The notes under the pieces: model-generated
Told to the model about the DNA's origin: nothing
Databases searched by the model: none
The model's input: only the letters and a program-made list of their open reading frames with translations
Assembly (NCBI GenBank): GCA_030549335.1
Contig: JAUKPH010000017.1
Location: 15,043,501 to 15,107,500, forward strand
Source: Pontederia crassipes
Lineage: Eukaryota > Streptophyta > Magnoliopsida > Commelinales > Pontederiaceae
Length of the DNA stretch: 64,000 bases
Direction: 5' to 3'
Translations under genes and position numbers: made by a program
In this document: one piece after another, positions 1 to 11,724 of the stretch
How the letters are laid out: each line of letters begins with the position of its first letter
Numbering within the stretch: the first letter of the stretch is position 1

Positions 1-1640
1 GGATTTGCCTTATTAGTCTTATTATTTGATACGTCACAATTTGAATGTCATGCACATTGGAAAAAGTGTGTTTGAAAATGTATTCAATAGTGTAATGGAC
101 ATTAAGGGTAAAACAAAGGACAACCTAAAGGCGAGACTAGATTTGAAGGAGTATTGTCGACGGCCAGAGTTGCACTTAATTAGTTTACCTAACGATAGAT
201 TATCCAAGCTAAAGACAAGTTATGCTCTCACTAAAGAGCAGAAGACTGTGTCGATGGATCCAAGAGCTGAGAATGTCGGATGGTTATGCATCAAATCTAA
301 GAAGATGTGTGGACATGAATAACTTGCGTTTATTTGTCATGAAAAGTCATGACTATCACATATTTATGGAAACTTTGCTTCTTACTGCATTTTCATCCTT
401 GCCGGACAAGATTTGGAAGCCGATAACTAAATTGAGCCAATTCTTCAAAGAATTGTGTTCGACAACATTAACGGTGGAAAATATGATCCAATTGGAGCGT
501 AATATTTTGATAATATTATGTAAGTTGGAACGAATATTTCCACTGGGATTCTTTGATTCCATGGAGCACTTACCTATTCATCTGTCATATGAGGCAAATG
601 TAGGTGGACCAGTACAATATAGGTGGATGTATCCTTTTGAAAGATATCTTAATCGAATTAAAAGGACGGTTAAAAATAAAGCACGTGTCGAATAATCCAT
701 ATGTGAAGCCTATATGATTCAAGAGGTTTCGTACTTTTGTTCCTAGTACTTTGAGTCACGTGTTAAGTGTGCGAGGACCAAAGTTCATCGGAATGATGAA
801 GTTTCGGAAGAACGGTCTACTGTGGCATCATTATCGATCTTCAATCAATTAGGAATTCAAGTCTGTCACGAATCATGTCCTTCTAAACATGCAGGAGGTG
901 CAAGGGTACATTAAGTAAGTTTAGTCTCAGTGCGTCTTTTTTATTGTTAAACTATAGATTGATTGACCCATCACTTTGTATGTTGTGTTTTCTTGCAGTA
1001 TTACAATGTCCCTAAAGAACATGTACAAGATAGAATCGAGAATGACTTTGCCTCATGGTTTAAGGATCAGGTAACCCTTACGATGTTGGTCTTACTCAAG
1101 TCATCACGATTATTTGTTGACATTCATTTTCATTTTAGGTTCTCAGTACTATCACGATGTCTGATTTTCATAATTTGACATGAGGACCAGCTCGAGAGGT
1201 TAAAAGTTGGCCGAGTATTTTGTGAACGGTTATAAGTTTCACATGGAACCTTGGTCGAGAAGGATGAAAATCGTGAATTGTGGTGTCTGTGTCAAAGGAT
1301 CCATGGATGAAAAAAATGAGCGTGACTACTACAGTATTCTCAATGTCATAATTCAGTTGGAATACACTAGAGGTAATAGAGTTACATTGTTTGAGTGTAA
1401 TTAGTTTGATCCAGAGGGATGTAAGTTCATAAAGATTTCAAGATAGTTGAAGTACGTCACAATAGGTGTTATGAACATTTTAATCCTTTCATTATTCCAT
1501 CCTCTACAAGACAGATATATCATGTGCCACATCCAGAAAAGACCAGGGACAAAGCACAATGGTGGATTGTAATTAAGACGAAGGCAAAAAGCAGGATAGA
1601 AATTGATGGTGCGTTGCAATGTACATACCAAGATGACTCA
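1..1640 (+). pseudogene. TNP2 CACTA transposase remnant (Transposase_21, DUF4218, DUF4216)
   Basis: Frame 2 from the window start reads DLPY-stop-SYYLIRHNLNVMHI, the family's LPYW...RHNLDVMHIEKNV block with the Trp codon changed to TAG at 14-16. It continues with KGKTKDNLKARLDL (about 110-160). DUF4218 follows at about 320-700 with LCKLERIFPLGFFDSMEHL and GGPVQYRWMYPFERYL. It is closed by a stop at 692-694, although homologous sequence (SICEAYM) runs on. DUF4216 is visible at about 1207-1560 (YFVNGYKFHME, GVCVKGS, DYYSILNVIIQLEY, NRVTLFECN) with a stop where the family has Asp/Trp-Phe. Introns with GT/AG borders may lie between the blocks. The nonsense codons mean no full transposase is made. 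A DDE catalytic triad is not in the window. Confidence 0.85.
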
Positions 1641-2124
1641 TACTTTTGTGGCACCTATTGTAGATACTGAATTAGTCGAAGGTCTACAAGATTCAGAATA
1701 GTTATTTGAAAACTTCGATAATGTCGAGATACAAAATGATGAGAATGCTTCGGACGAAGATGAAATTGAAACGACGTCATCTTCAGAGGATGATAATGAT
1801 GAATATCAATCATGTGGTAATTATGATGATGAGTAATGTTATTATTACCTAATGTGATTTTCATGTAATATTGTTATCTTATGACTATCTGGTTGTTATA
1901 TTACGACTATTGTTATCTTACGAATTATTCGCTTACGACTATCATTATATTATGACTAATATTGATGTTATATTTGAATGATTTATTTAAATTATCATAT
2001 GTCGCCAAATTGTAAACATAGTTAGCGATGCATGCTGACGATCGTTCGGATCAACGAATTTAGGGTAAGTGTTATTTTATGTCTTTCAAAATATCTACAT
2101 TTTGTGATTCATCCATCTCATTTT

Positions 2125-3250
2125 ATAATTTCATATTTGTAAAGGTTTGTATCGTCAAAGCCCGCGATTATTACAGTTACTAAGGTGCTACGACATAAGT
2201 ATACTGATGCATGGCTAACATGGAGGGAAGTTCCTTATGCCACCAGACAGATGATATTTAATGAATTTCAGGTATCCATAGAAGCCAACTTGGTCATTTA
2301 AAGTTATCTTCATACTAATTTAATTATTTTTATATACATGCAAGCTGATGTGTGGTGGGATCCCGAGCATATGGAATAAATGTGGAAGGTTTTTAATTCT
2401 CGGCACTCAAAAAGATTGTCCGCGATGCTTTCGAAAGCTTGAGCTGTAGGAGAATGACCCAATTGGATCTCTGAGACTGTTTGGATGGAATTGCTACGAA
2501 AGTTGTCCACCGATGAGTACAAGTCAAAGTGCAAAAAAGCGAAAACAAGTCAAGAGTTCGACCAGGGAGCATGCTTGCATTTGGGTGGATGTGTATCCAC
2601 GAGCACGATTACGAAGAAAATGGTAAAGTCTTTAAATATTGCGTGGACAAAATATTATACTTTATTTGACATTTTTAACTGCAGGAGAAAGAGATGGGTA
2701 GACCACCTACTCAGGACGAAATATTTTTTCGAACTCAAAAAAATAAAGAATGAGTTTCATCGTTTGCTCGGGAGACATATGTCTGTAAATCTACTTGATG
2801 TTATTTTTTAAAAATTTCAAGTAAATCTATAAGATAGTAAATTCATCATTATAAATAATAAAGTTGATTTATCTTTTTTTTAATTTCAGGAGGGTTACAA
2901 AACAAGAGAAGTCGAGCACATTACGCAAGCCACACAGGAGGGGACCACATCGCTGACCCCAAGACAACTTTGGACGGACCACATCGGGGTTAAGAAGGGT
3001 CGCATTTACGACCTCGGATCTTCTATTAGCAGTGCAGATATTGGATATGGTCGTAAATCGGTATCAGGTTCCTCTGGTCAAGGTATGCAACAAATGTTTG
3101 AACAAATCAGGCAAGAGGTTACGTAGGAACTCAGGAAGGAGTTCGAAGAACGTGAGCGTCGTACGAAGAAAGAGATGAAGAAGATTATGTGTGACATGAT
3201 GCGTGGCGAATTCGATGACCAGGACGATGAGGACGATGTAGTACTATGAT
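2125..3250 (+). pseudogene. En/Spm accessory ORF remnant (plant transposase Transposase_24, Ptta/En/Spm)
   Basis: This is the second conserved CACTA gene, downstream of TNP2 on the same strand. Exon-like pieces read KYTDAWLTWREVPYATRQM (about 2195-2250), PNWISETVWMELL and a CLHLGGCVS stretch that corresponds to the HTGGS motif (about 2460-2620), then GRPPTQDEIFFRTQK (about 2695-2750). The last exon (about 2890-3250) has EGYKTREVEHITQA, a VKKGRIYDLGS box and a charged coiled-coil tail that ends in an acidic DDQDDEDD run before TGA. Stops interrupt several exons, including TAG at about 3124. The gene is decayed but its exon order is preserved. Confidence 0.75.
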
Positions 3251-3474
3251 GTGTGGCTTCTTTGTGTTGTCTTGGATATTTGATGATGTTGTGTTATGTG
3301 TTTGGAATTGCATTTGTGTTATGTGCTATGTGTTGGACATTACAATGTTTGGATTTGCATGTGTTATGTGTTGGACATTACATGCTGCTACATTTCATTA
3401 TTGACATCTGAACAATTGTTGTATTTATGTGTTTGGACATTTAATTTCTATCATTTTTTTCTTTAATGTTTCCA

Positions 3475-3725
3475 ACGGTTCCGTCCAAACTTATAGATAG
3501 TCGTATACGTCGATAAGCATCGACAGTTTTAACCGTTGAAAGTTAACGACGATTTGAGCCATCAAAACTCAATGGTTTTATCGACGGCTCAAACCGTCGA
3601 TTTAAATTTTTGACGGTTTGAACCATTGATAGTATCGACAGTTCGAATAGTCGATAAATATCGACGGCTCAAACCGTCATAAATCTTCAACGGTCGAACA
3701 CTATACGTCATAAATCTTCAACCAT
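3475..3725 (+). repeat. CACTA subterminal inverted repeats (CGACGGTTTGAACCGTCG type)
   Basis: There are about ten degenerate copies of the motif CGACGGTT(C/T)(A/G)AACCGTCG and its half-sites. The motif is nearly self-complementary, so single copies can form small hairpins. Such clusters next to a CACTA terminus are the family's transposase (TNPA-type) binding regions. The same block recurs at about 5455-5770 in the duplicated copy, where two extra stretches are retained. Confidence 0.75.
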
Positions 3726-4649
3726 CGTAAATCATTTGCGACGCGCCATTTTCGCACGAACACTATACGTCGAAATATGTCATCCAAGCCTAGAATTCAA
3801 AATCCATTGCAAAGGCAAGAAGAGAGAGCCTCTGGTCGTCTACTCGGTGGAAATCCTTCCAAAGGAGTTTAGATAATTTTGAAGAGATTATTTCTCCTTT
3901 TTTATCTTTTAATCTCTTGTTTTTCTCTCTACTGTTTCTCTATCTATGTAATAGAGTTCTCATTAGGATCCATTTATGTTGGACTTCGTTAGATCGTTGA
4001 ATAAGATTTACTATTCCAAATTTTTTGAATATGTATACTGATTTTAATACTTTCTTCTGAGTACTCGATTTTAACTGGTTGGTATTATCGAGATTTGTTC
4101 TTTTGACCTTTCTCAGTTTATTGATCTTTCGATAAGTATTTCATATTCTATCTCTATTTACTCAGTTGAGATTTAGAGATTTGTAGATCATTAACTCAAT
4201 CGGTTGAGGTGTTTTTTAAATAGGATTGCATCGCTAAAGCATCATATCAAAAGTTAGTTAGAGATTGATTCGGTTGAACTTTCTCTTTCTAATATTGTGA
4301 TAAGATAGTTAGGTCATCTGGTTTGAGACCTTTACTTTTTGGCATCCTTTCCATAAAAAAATTCGGATTTGTTTTAGATCTTTTATTGAAAGAAATTTTT
4401 ACTCTCATCTTGTATGAACATTTCTGATCTATTTATTTCGAGACTTTAGACTGGATCAATTTTAATCTTCTTTGTTTTATTTATTTTGAATCAAATATTA
4501 TTTGTTTTTCTCATTTCATTAAATTAAGATAAAAGATAAAGATAGACTAGTCCTCGTGTGTTCGACACTCTTCTCACTCTTTACTACTTGATTCGACCTA
4601 GTGCTCTTGCTAGTGTTTTCGCTATACAAAATTATCGCTTCATGTTTTT

Positions 4650-4668
4650 TGCTCCGTTGCTTGGGATT
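4650..4668 (+). other. Primer-binding-site-like sequence of the gypsy element (copy at 6701-6718)
   Basis: TTGCTCCGTTGCTTGGGAT aligns with the TGGCGCCGTTGCCGGGGA block that pairs with a tRNA 3' end in Tat/Athila elements. Several C-to-T type changes fit methylation decay. The second copy reads TTGCTCTGTTGCTTGGGA. Confidence 0.5.
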
Positions 4669-5273
4669 TTTCTATCTTTTTCTTACTTCATTGGTTCTTA
4701 AATATTCTGATCTTTCTCTCTTTTTTGTATGCCTCGTTGTGTTTTGCATCTAAAACAGGCCACATCATTTTGACACGGTCCGTGCTTCTTTTATCGTTTC
4801 TATTTCCCCCTAAAACGGACTATTTTTGGAAGACGACCCATGTCGACACTTCTGGAATGGTCCGCATGGTCCATACACGGTCCGCGTTCCCCCCCCCCCC
4901 CCCCCCCCTCCCATTGCTTTTGCACTGCACTAAAAATAATACAGTCCGTGTTTACTGTACACGTCCTGTAGTTATCCCGCGCTTTTTTGGACACGGTCCG
5001 TGTTCCCTTATACACGGCCCGCATTTACCTTCTGTCTGCGATTTTTTTGGGGGTGACAAGTGTCGAATTTTCTAAAAATAAGATGCTCTGTGTTTGTTCG
5101 AAATAGATTGCGTTCATTAGTACATGACTCATATTTCATCTTCTCTTTTCAACCTCCTCACACAGACGGTATTTGGGAAACGACCTTTGTCGACTTTTCT
5201 AAAACACTCACTTCGTGTTTGTTCAAAACGGCCTGCGTTCTCTTTTCCCTATTCATTTTTTTGCTCCCTATTC

Positions 5274-7288
5274 GTGTTATGTGTTTGGAATTCCATTTGT
5301 GTTATGTGCTATGTGTTGGACATTACAATGTTTGGATTTGCATGTGTTATGTGTTGGACATTACATGCTGCTACATTTCATTATTGACATCTGAACAATT
5401 GTTGTATTTATGTGTTTGGACATTTAATTTCTATCATTTTTTTCTTTAATGTTTCCAACGATTAGAACCGTCGATAATCGTCGATATGCTTTTTTTTTAT
5501 ACTTATCGACGGTTCTAACCATCCGTCCAAACTTATAGATAGTCGTATCCATCGATAAGCATCGACGGTTTTAACCGTCAAAAGTTAACGACGGTTTGAG
5601 CCATCGAAACTCAATGATTTTATCGACGGCTCAAGCCGTTGATTTAAATTTTTGATGGTTTGAACCGTTGATAGTATCGACAGATCGAATAGTCATTAAA
5701 TATCGACGGCTCAAACCGTCATAAATCTTCAACGGTCGACGGCCGCGCCCGCCGGCTGGACCGTCGAAGATTTCGGTGGTTCTGCGATAACCATCGCAAA
5801 TCATTTGCGACACGCCATTTTCGCACGAACGCTATCCGTCGAAAAACGTCATCCAAGCCTATAATTCAAAATCCATTGCAAAGGCAAGAAGAGAGAGCCT
5901 CTGGTCGTCAATTCGGTGGAAATCCTTCCAAAGGAGTTTAGATAATTTTGAAGAAATTATTTCTCCTTTTTTTTTATCTTTTAATCTCTTGTTTTTCTCT
6001 CTACTGTTTCTCTATCTATGTAATAGAGTTCTCATTAGGATCCATTTATGTTGGACTTTGTTAGATCGTTGAATAAGATTTACTATTATGAATTTTCTGA
6101 ATATGTATAATGATTTTAATACTTTCTTCTGAATGCTCGATTTTAACCGGTTAGTATTATCGAGATTTATTCTTTTGACCTTTCTCAGATTATTGATCTT
6201 TCGATAAGCATTTCATATTCTATCTCTATTTACTCAGTTGAGATTTAGAGATTTGTGGATCATTAACTCACTCGGTTGAGGTGTTTTTGAAATAGGATTG
6301 CATCGCTAAAACATCTTATCAAAAGTTAGTTAGAGATTGATTCGGTTGAACTTTCTCTTTCTAATATTGTGATAAGATAGTTAGGTCATCTGGTTTGAGA
6401 CCTTTACTTTTTGGCATCCTTTCCATCAAAAAATTCGGATTTGTTTTAGATCTTTTTTGAAAGAAATTGTTACTCTCATCTTGTATGAACATTTCTGATC
6501 TATTTATTTCGAGACTTTAGACTGGATCAATTTTAATCTTTTTTGTTTTATTTGATTTTTTCTCATTCCATTAAATTAAGATAAAAGATAAAGATAAACT
6601 AGTCCTCGTGGGTTCGACACTCTTCTCACTCTTTACTACTTGATTCGACCTAGTGCTCTTGCTAGTGTTTTCGCTATACAAAATTATCGCTTCATGTTTT
6701 TTGCTCTGTTGCTTGGGATTTTCCTATCTTTTTCTTACTTCATTGGTTCTTAAATATTCTTATCTTTCTCTCTTTTTCGTATGCCTCGTTGTGTTTTGCA
6801 TCTAAAATAGGCCGCATCATTTTGACACGTCCGTGCTTCTTTTATCATTTCTATTTCCCCCTAAAATGGACTATTTTTGGAAGACGACCCATGTTGACAC
6901 TTCTGAAATGGTCCGCGTCCCCCCCCCCCCCCGTTGCTTTTGCACTGCGCTAAAAATAATACGGTCCGTGTTTACTGTACACGTCCCATGTAGTTATCCC
7001 GTGCTTTCTTGGACATGGTCCATGTTCCCATATACACGGCCCACATTTACCTTCTGTCTGTGATTTTTTTGGGGGCGACAAGTGTCGACTTTCCTAAAAA
7101 TAAGACACTCTATTTTTGTTCGAAACAAACCGCGTTGATTAGTACACGACTCATGTTTCATCTTCTCTTTTCAACCTCCTCACAGAGACGGTCATTTGGG
7201 AAACGACTTTTCTAAAACACCCACTTCGTGTTTGTTCAAAACGGCCTGCGTTCTCTTTTCCCTATTCGTTTTTTTTTTGCTCTCTATT
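5274..7288 (+). repeat. Tandem duplication, copy 2
   Basis: This direct repeat of 3291-5273 matches along its whole length with scattered substitutions and a few indels. It keeps about 60 bp near 5460-5520 and about 40 bp near 5740-5790 that are missing or altered in copy 1. Its C run is 14 long (6919-6932). The PBS-like block is at about 6701-6718. The copy ends near 7288, where the gypsy interior begins. Retained extra sequence suggests copy 2 is closer to the ancestral form. Confidence 0.85.
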
Positions 7289-7380
7289 GTTCAAGTTGCT
7301 CTCTCGGACTTTTTTTCAACACATTTTTTTTCAGGATCCACTTCTCTTTGATCTTGATATAGAAAAAAAATTGTTCATCA

Positions 7381-8043
7381 ATGACGAAAATGAATAAATC
7401 TAATAAACAACCCATGTCATCTAGAAATACCAACAAAATAATTATTGAGGAAGAAACACAACTTGGAGACCCTTCAATATAAGAAATTATCCAAGTTGGC
7501 GCTAATCTGCATAACACAAGTTACAACAAGGAGGCTCAACAATTTTCATCATAAGATATTTCAACTGATCCATTATCCTTGCTTATGCAGGAAGAGTACA
7601 TTCATAATATGGAGAATCAGATTACTCAACTGACACAACTCAACACAAAGATATACGTTGCCATCAATTCATCAACTGAGTCAAGAATCAAATTAGAGGA
7701 CATGTTTAAGCAATTCATATCAGCAATTGATAAGAGATTTTCCTTGCAGGACCAACTTATCCATAATTTGGAGATTCATTTGACGCAACTGAAAGAACAA
7801 GCCAAGGTTCATGATGAGAGTACACCTTCGTCGCATCCACCTGAGATTCAACAAAGGTTTGATGATATGCAGGCCAAATTTCAACTATTGGAGAAGGAAG
7901 TAGTAAATTTATCTTCTTATTTGGCCCAATCTCAAAAGGCAAGCATTTTAGGTAGGCTGCCAATTTTCATGTGTCCTTGTCATCATCAAGAACCATATCA
8001 GAGACGATGGAAACTACAAAGATATTATCAACAAAAGACATGA
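7381..8043 (+). pseudogene. Gag-like coiled-coil ORF remnant of the gypsy element
   Basis: A single frame from ATG 7381 runs to 8043 with two in-frame TAA codons (7480-7482 and 7552-7554). The uninterrupted part after the stops is rich in Gln, Glu and Leu heptads (QITQLTQLN, KLEDMFKQF, DQLIHNLEIHLTQLKEQA, LLEKEVVNLSSYLAQSQ), so it would be mostly coiled coil. I do not recognise a conserved Gag domain. The assignment rests on position, just downstream of the leader. Further degenerate sequence to about 8290 may belong to it. Confidence 0.45.
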
Positions 8044-9894
8044 ACTACAGAGTGGAGGATTACAGAGACAAGTCCGTACATAATCGAAAATGGACAAGTC
8101 CAAAAGAGGTGATCGCAATACGACATTATCATCAGCAAGAACAACATCACCAATGTCATCCAAAGAATGGCAACCAAAGAGCCCAATAGTAGAAATTGCA
8201 AAATCTCAAATCAAGGGTAAGGTAAAAATTATAGTTATGGCTTGCCAAAAATTGGTGACAGTTAGATGTGTGTTCACCCACGTTCATTGATTCTAGCCAT
8301 GATAGATGCATCATGATCACATAATTCGGGTGAAATTATTCTTAATTGCAAAATTCGTTCATGATCATAATGCTAATCCTTTTATTAAGGAACTTTTTTT
8401 CTATTTTAGTCAATTTAGTTTTTCTTAAAATAATTTTAGTTGTTAAATTTAGGCACTCATTTCATAGATAGAGAATTTCAAAAAAAAATGACTCAGGTGC
8501 ATTTTGATATGCCTTGTGTTTTCAATATCGACTAACCACTCGGCCTATTTTTGTAGAAAGTTTTTTTCAGCATGATTCATGCGCTTCATGATTCATTAAA
8601 AATAAATTCCAAAAATTGTGTTAACAACCACATACCACATTTATGACACAACTCGGGCAGTCAATATAACTGATCGTATTGTAGCTAACGACCTTTCTCG
8701 GCGACTCCAGAACCATCAACATTTGTGCTCCGCCACTGATCAATGCTTTGTCGTCGTCACTTTTAAAATAATAGGTTGTGTTTCTCTGTTTCTTCTTTTT
8801 ATATTTCTTAAGTCATTGTTTAGTGACACAACTTTACCCAACTAGACTAGTAGTGAGGACAATGCTTAGTTTAAACTTGGGAGAGTTGCGTTGATGCATT
8901 TCTCATGTTTACTGCATTCACATGTTTTATTATTTAGTAGTTGTATTTTTTTTTTGCTTTACATTCATATCATCTAAAATAAAAAAAATTTAAAACTTTT
9001 AAAATTTGGCATCAATTTTAAAAGACATCTTATTGACTTATGAAATTCTACGCTGAAGTTTCTATCATCTCATTGCCATAGTATTGGGTTACTGGAAAAG
9101 TAAAATGATGCCAAATAAAAATATGATACCTCGAATACAATTCTTTATTCAGCTTGCTTTTATTTTAATTAGATTGGATTGGAGTAGTCTTTTATTGAAC
9201 GCTTTAAGTACTTTTTGAGCTTTTCAAAAAAAAATCTTCCGAATAAGTTGAATAAGATGAAATGTGTTATCTCTGGCACCTTGGTGTGTTCGGGCCATTA
9301 GATCCGTAAAGGATTATTGTCTGATGGCCTAAGGCCAACTGGTTTGGCATCGAAAACCTATTACATGAATACTTTGAGTAAGATGGAGAAACACGCGAAA
9401 AAAAGTGTGAAAAAATGCAATGAATAACTCATGAATATTTCTCTACCACCTTGGTGTTTTGGGGCAATTACATTCGAAGGGGATTCTTGCCTGATGATCT
9501 AAGGCCAATTGGTTTGGGAACCATAGATCGAAAACTCGCTACATAAACCACCTTGCGCATATAGAGAAGCACATGAATGTTTGAATTGCTATAATAACAA
9601 GAAAACTAAGCTCAACTTGTACTTATGTTTTCAATATTAAGACTACTATATGATAATCTATAATTTTTTTATCAAGCTGAATCTAGAAATGTTTAAATAT
9701 GATTAAATGTCAAAAATTCTATGAGGCAAGGACAAATGTCAAGAGGAGAGATGCTTCGGCAATGAACGTGTGAAATAGCAGTATTAGAAAAGTATTAGTC
9801 ATGAGGTGAAATTTATGATAAAATCATTTTCACTTAGTTCTTACTTTGAAACTTGCTTGAGGATAAGCAATAGTTCAAACTTGGGAGAATTTTA
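8044..9894 (+). other. Non-coding 3' interior of the gypsy element
   Basis: No ORF of note. About 8855-8885 holds the conserved GGACAATGCTTAGTTTAAACTT context that precedes the 3' LTR in Tat/Athila elements. About 9870-9894 holds a second such phrase ending in the probable polypurine tract. A pair of related ~135-bp repeats lies at 9268-9575. Confidence 0.5.
9268..9575 (+). repeat. Pair of ~135-bp direct repeats
   Basis: 9268-9400 and 9438-9575 share TCTCT..CACCTTGGTGT, then GATT.TTG.CTGATG..CTAAGGCCAA.TGGTTTGG and a closing GA.GGAGAA.CAC. They are diverged, so the duplication is old. They lie in the retroelement interior. Confidence 0.6.
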
Positions 9895-10037
9895 TGCATG
9901 ACATTTTATACATATTTATTTCATATCATTCAATCTATTTTTCATAATTTTATTCTATCATATATATACTTTTCCTCATTCTTAATTAAAACTTTCAAAG
10001 AATCAGTTGGTGCTTAATTTCTTATTTTTATTTCTGC

Positions 10038-10250
10038 AGCAACCAACACGGTTCGTGTTATTCCAACACAGTCCGCGTTGAGCAATATGGTCTACGTTAT
10101 TCCAACACAATCCACGTTGAGCAACACGGTACGCGTTGATTCAACACAGTCCGCGTTGTCTATATAACATGGCCTGTGTTGATTCAACAAGGTCCGCATT
10201 TTCCAGCAACACAGCCCATGTTCCTTGCAACATGGTCCATGTTAGCAATC
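10038..10250 (+). repeat. Imperfect AACACGGTCCGCGTT dyad array in the gypsy U3
   Basis: About nine degenerate copies of AACAC(G/A)GTCC(G/A)(C/T)GTT are spaced about 20-40 bp apart. The core ACACGG..CCGTGT is an inverted repeat. The same motif recurs in the leader of both tandem units (for example about 4985-5005 and 6958-6970). Placed upstream of a TATA box, the array may be an enhancer-like part of U3; that role is inference. Confidence 0.6.
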
Positions 10251-10406
10251 ACCATATGTTCAAAATATGAGATATTGTGCGGAAATCACTCTAACAATAT
10301 ATAACACAATCCGTGTTATTAATTTCGTCAGATTTTCTCAGTCAAATAATTATATTTTGATTAATGCGACATTGATGACACGATCCGCGCAAGATGAATT
10401 TTTTAC

Positions 10407-10414
10407 TATAAAAA
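10407..10414 (+). promoter_or_regulatory. TATA box of the gypsy LTR
   Basis: TATAAAAA is followed about 25 bp later by the start of sequence shared with the R-U5 regions at 3780 and 5849. That is the expected spacing for the R start of an LTR. Confidence 0.6.
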
Positions 10415-11724
10415 GGGGTCCATATCACCTCACTTAATCATCCAAGTCTATAATTCAAAATCCATTGCAAAGGCAAGAAGAGAGAGCTTCTGGTCGTCTA
10501 CTAGGTGGAAATTCTTTCATAAGAGTTTTGATAATTTTGAAGAGATTATTTCTCCTTTTTTCTATCTTTTTAATATGTAATAGATTTCTTATTAGGATCC
10601 ATTTATGTTGGACTTTGTTAGATCGTTCAATAAGATATACTATTCTGAATTTTCTGAATATCTAATGCTGATTTTAATACTTTCTTCTGAGTACTCGATT
10701 TTAACCGGTTGGTATTATCGAGATTTGTTCTTTTGACATTTCTCAGTTTATTGATCTTTCGATAAGCATCTCATATTTTATCTCTATTTTCTTAGTTGAG
10801 ATTTAGAGATTTGTGGATCATTAACTCACTCAGTTGAGGTGTTTTTGAAATTGGATTACATCGCTAAAGCATCTTATCAAAAGTTAGTGATGGAGCGAAA
10901 ATGCGTGGCAAAACTTAGCGATGTTGTAGCATCGATATCATTCGACATGAACCTAGTGTCGCTTGGTTTGAGACGCTTTGTCGATGGTAGCGAGGAATTG
11001 ATATGGGTGCCATATTGTTGCGTGGTTTTGGCGCCGAGGTATGCGACGCAAATTGCGTCACAATTGATGTGACGCTATGTAGATGCCAATATAAAAATAT
11101 ATTCCTATAGTTGCCTACACATGTAACACATACAACGCTTAATTTGCACTATTAGTACTACTTGGCGTCTCATAACTATATATGTTTGAGGAACATATAT
11201 GTTAATTTTGAAATAAATTAACCATATGCTATCTATATTTATATAACTAGATATATATCATCTATTTTGACGCAACCCCATATACTTTAATATATATTTT
11301 ATGTGTACCTTCAACATATATTATATACTTATATATGCCTTTCATATGTGTGTTCCTAAATATATACCTGTTACCTATATTATATATGTTACTTATGCAT
11401 ACAATATATATCATTATCTTAATTATACATATATTATTTTTATATTCTTAATCATAGAATTATGATGGTTGAATTAAGTGACATGATTTATTACAAAATA
11501 TTTCATTTTAGCGCCACCGTGGAGACTCAATAGCGTCGACAGAGCGCCACAATAGAGCCGCAATGGTAGTCGACAATAGAGATGGCATCTCTCTGGCATC
11601 ACAACGTTGGGACGCTAAGACGTTTGAGACACTACGTCGATGCTAGTGTGTCGCTAATATGCTTTAGTGACTAGCATCGCTATAGCGCCTCAGTAACCAA
11701 CTTTTTATTCCGCTCACTTAATCG

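Larger units (their letters stand above)
1..3779 (+). mobile_element. CACTA (En/Spm) transposon, 3' part, decayed
   Basis: The window opens inside an autonomous-type CACTA element. In order on the + strand it shows the C-terminal part of a TNP2 transposase, DUF4218 and DUF4216 domains, then the second En/Spm ORF (Transposase_24 family), then AT-rich 3' sequence and a dense block of short inverted subterminal repeats at about 3475-3725. Several in-frame stops show that it is inactive. No CACTA-type terminus is visible at the right end: at about 3780 the sequence passes into the R-U5 part of a Ty3-gypsy LTR, so the 3' terminus appears to be lost by recombination. The 5' end lies outside the window. 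Confidence 0.85.
3291..5273 (+). repeat. Tandem duplication, copy 1 (CACTA 3' end fused to gypsy R-U5 and leader)
   Basis: This 1983-bp unit begins in the CACTA 3' untranslated sequence (GTGTTATGTGTTTGGAATTG), passes through the subterminal repeats, switches at about 3780 to gypsy LTR R-U5 sequence, then reaches a primer-binding-site-like block (about 4650-4668) and a leader with ACGGTCCGTG motifs. It ends just before the same starting sequence recurs at 5274. It includes a run of 20 C at 4889-4908. Confidence 0.85.
3780..10887 (+). mobile_element. Decayed Ty3-gypsy (Tat/Athila-like) LTR retrotransposon, composite
   Basis: R-U5 sequence starts at about 3780 and again at about 5849. It ends in a stretch (TCCTCG..GTTCGACACTC.. 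then TTTTGCTCCGTTGCTTGGGA) that matches the LTR-end/PBS context TGGCGCCGTTGCCGGGGA typical of Tat and Athila elements. A gag-like remnant follows at 7381-8043. Before the right LTR lies the usual sequence ...GAGGACAATGCTTAGTTTAAACTTGGGAGAG (about 8855-8885) and a polypurine-like CTTGGGAGAA (about 9880-9890). No protease, reverse transcriptase, RNase H or integrase is seen, so the element is a deletion derivative. It also lacks a normal U3 on the left, where CACTA sequence takes its place. Confidence 0.7.
9895..10887 (+). mobile_element. 3' LTR of the gypsy element, truncated on the right
   Basis: It starts with TGCATGACAT just after the polypurine-like tract. U3 contains a row of imperfect ACACGGTCCGTG-type dyads (10038-10250) and a TATA box at 10407-10414. 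From about 10439 the sequence is collinear with the R-U5 at 3780 and 5849 up to AAAAGTTAGT at about 10887. There it breaks into the second CACTA element, so the end of U5 is absent. Confidence 0.65.
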
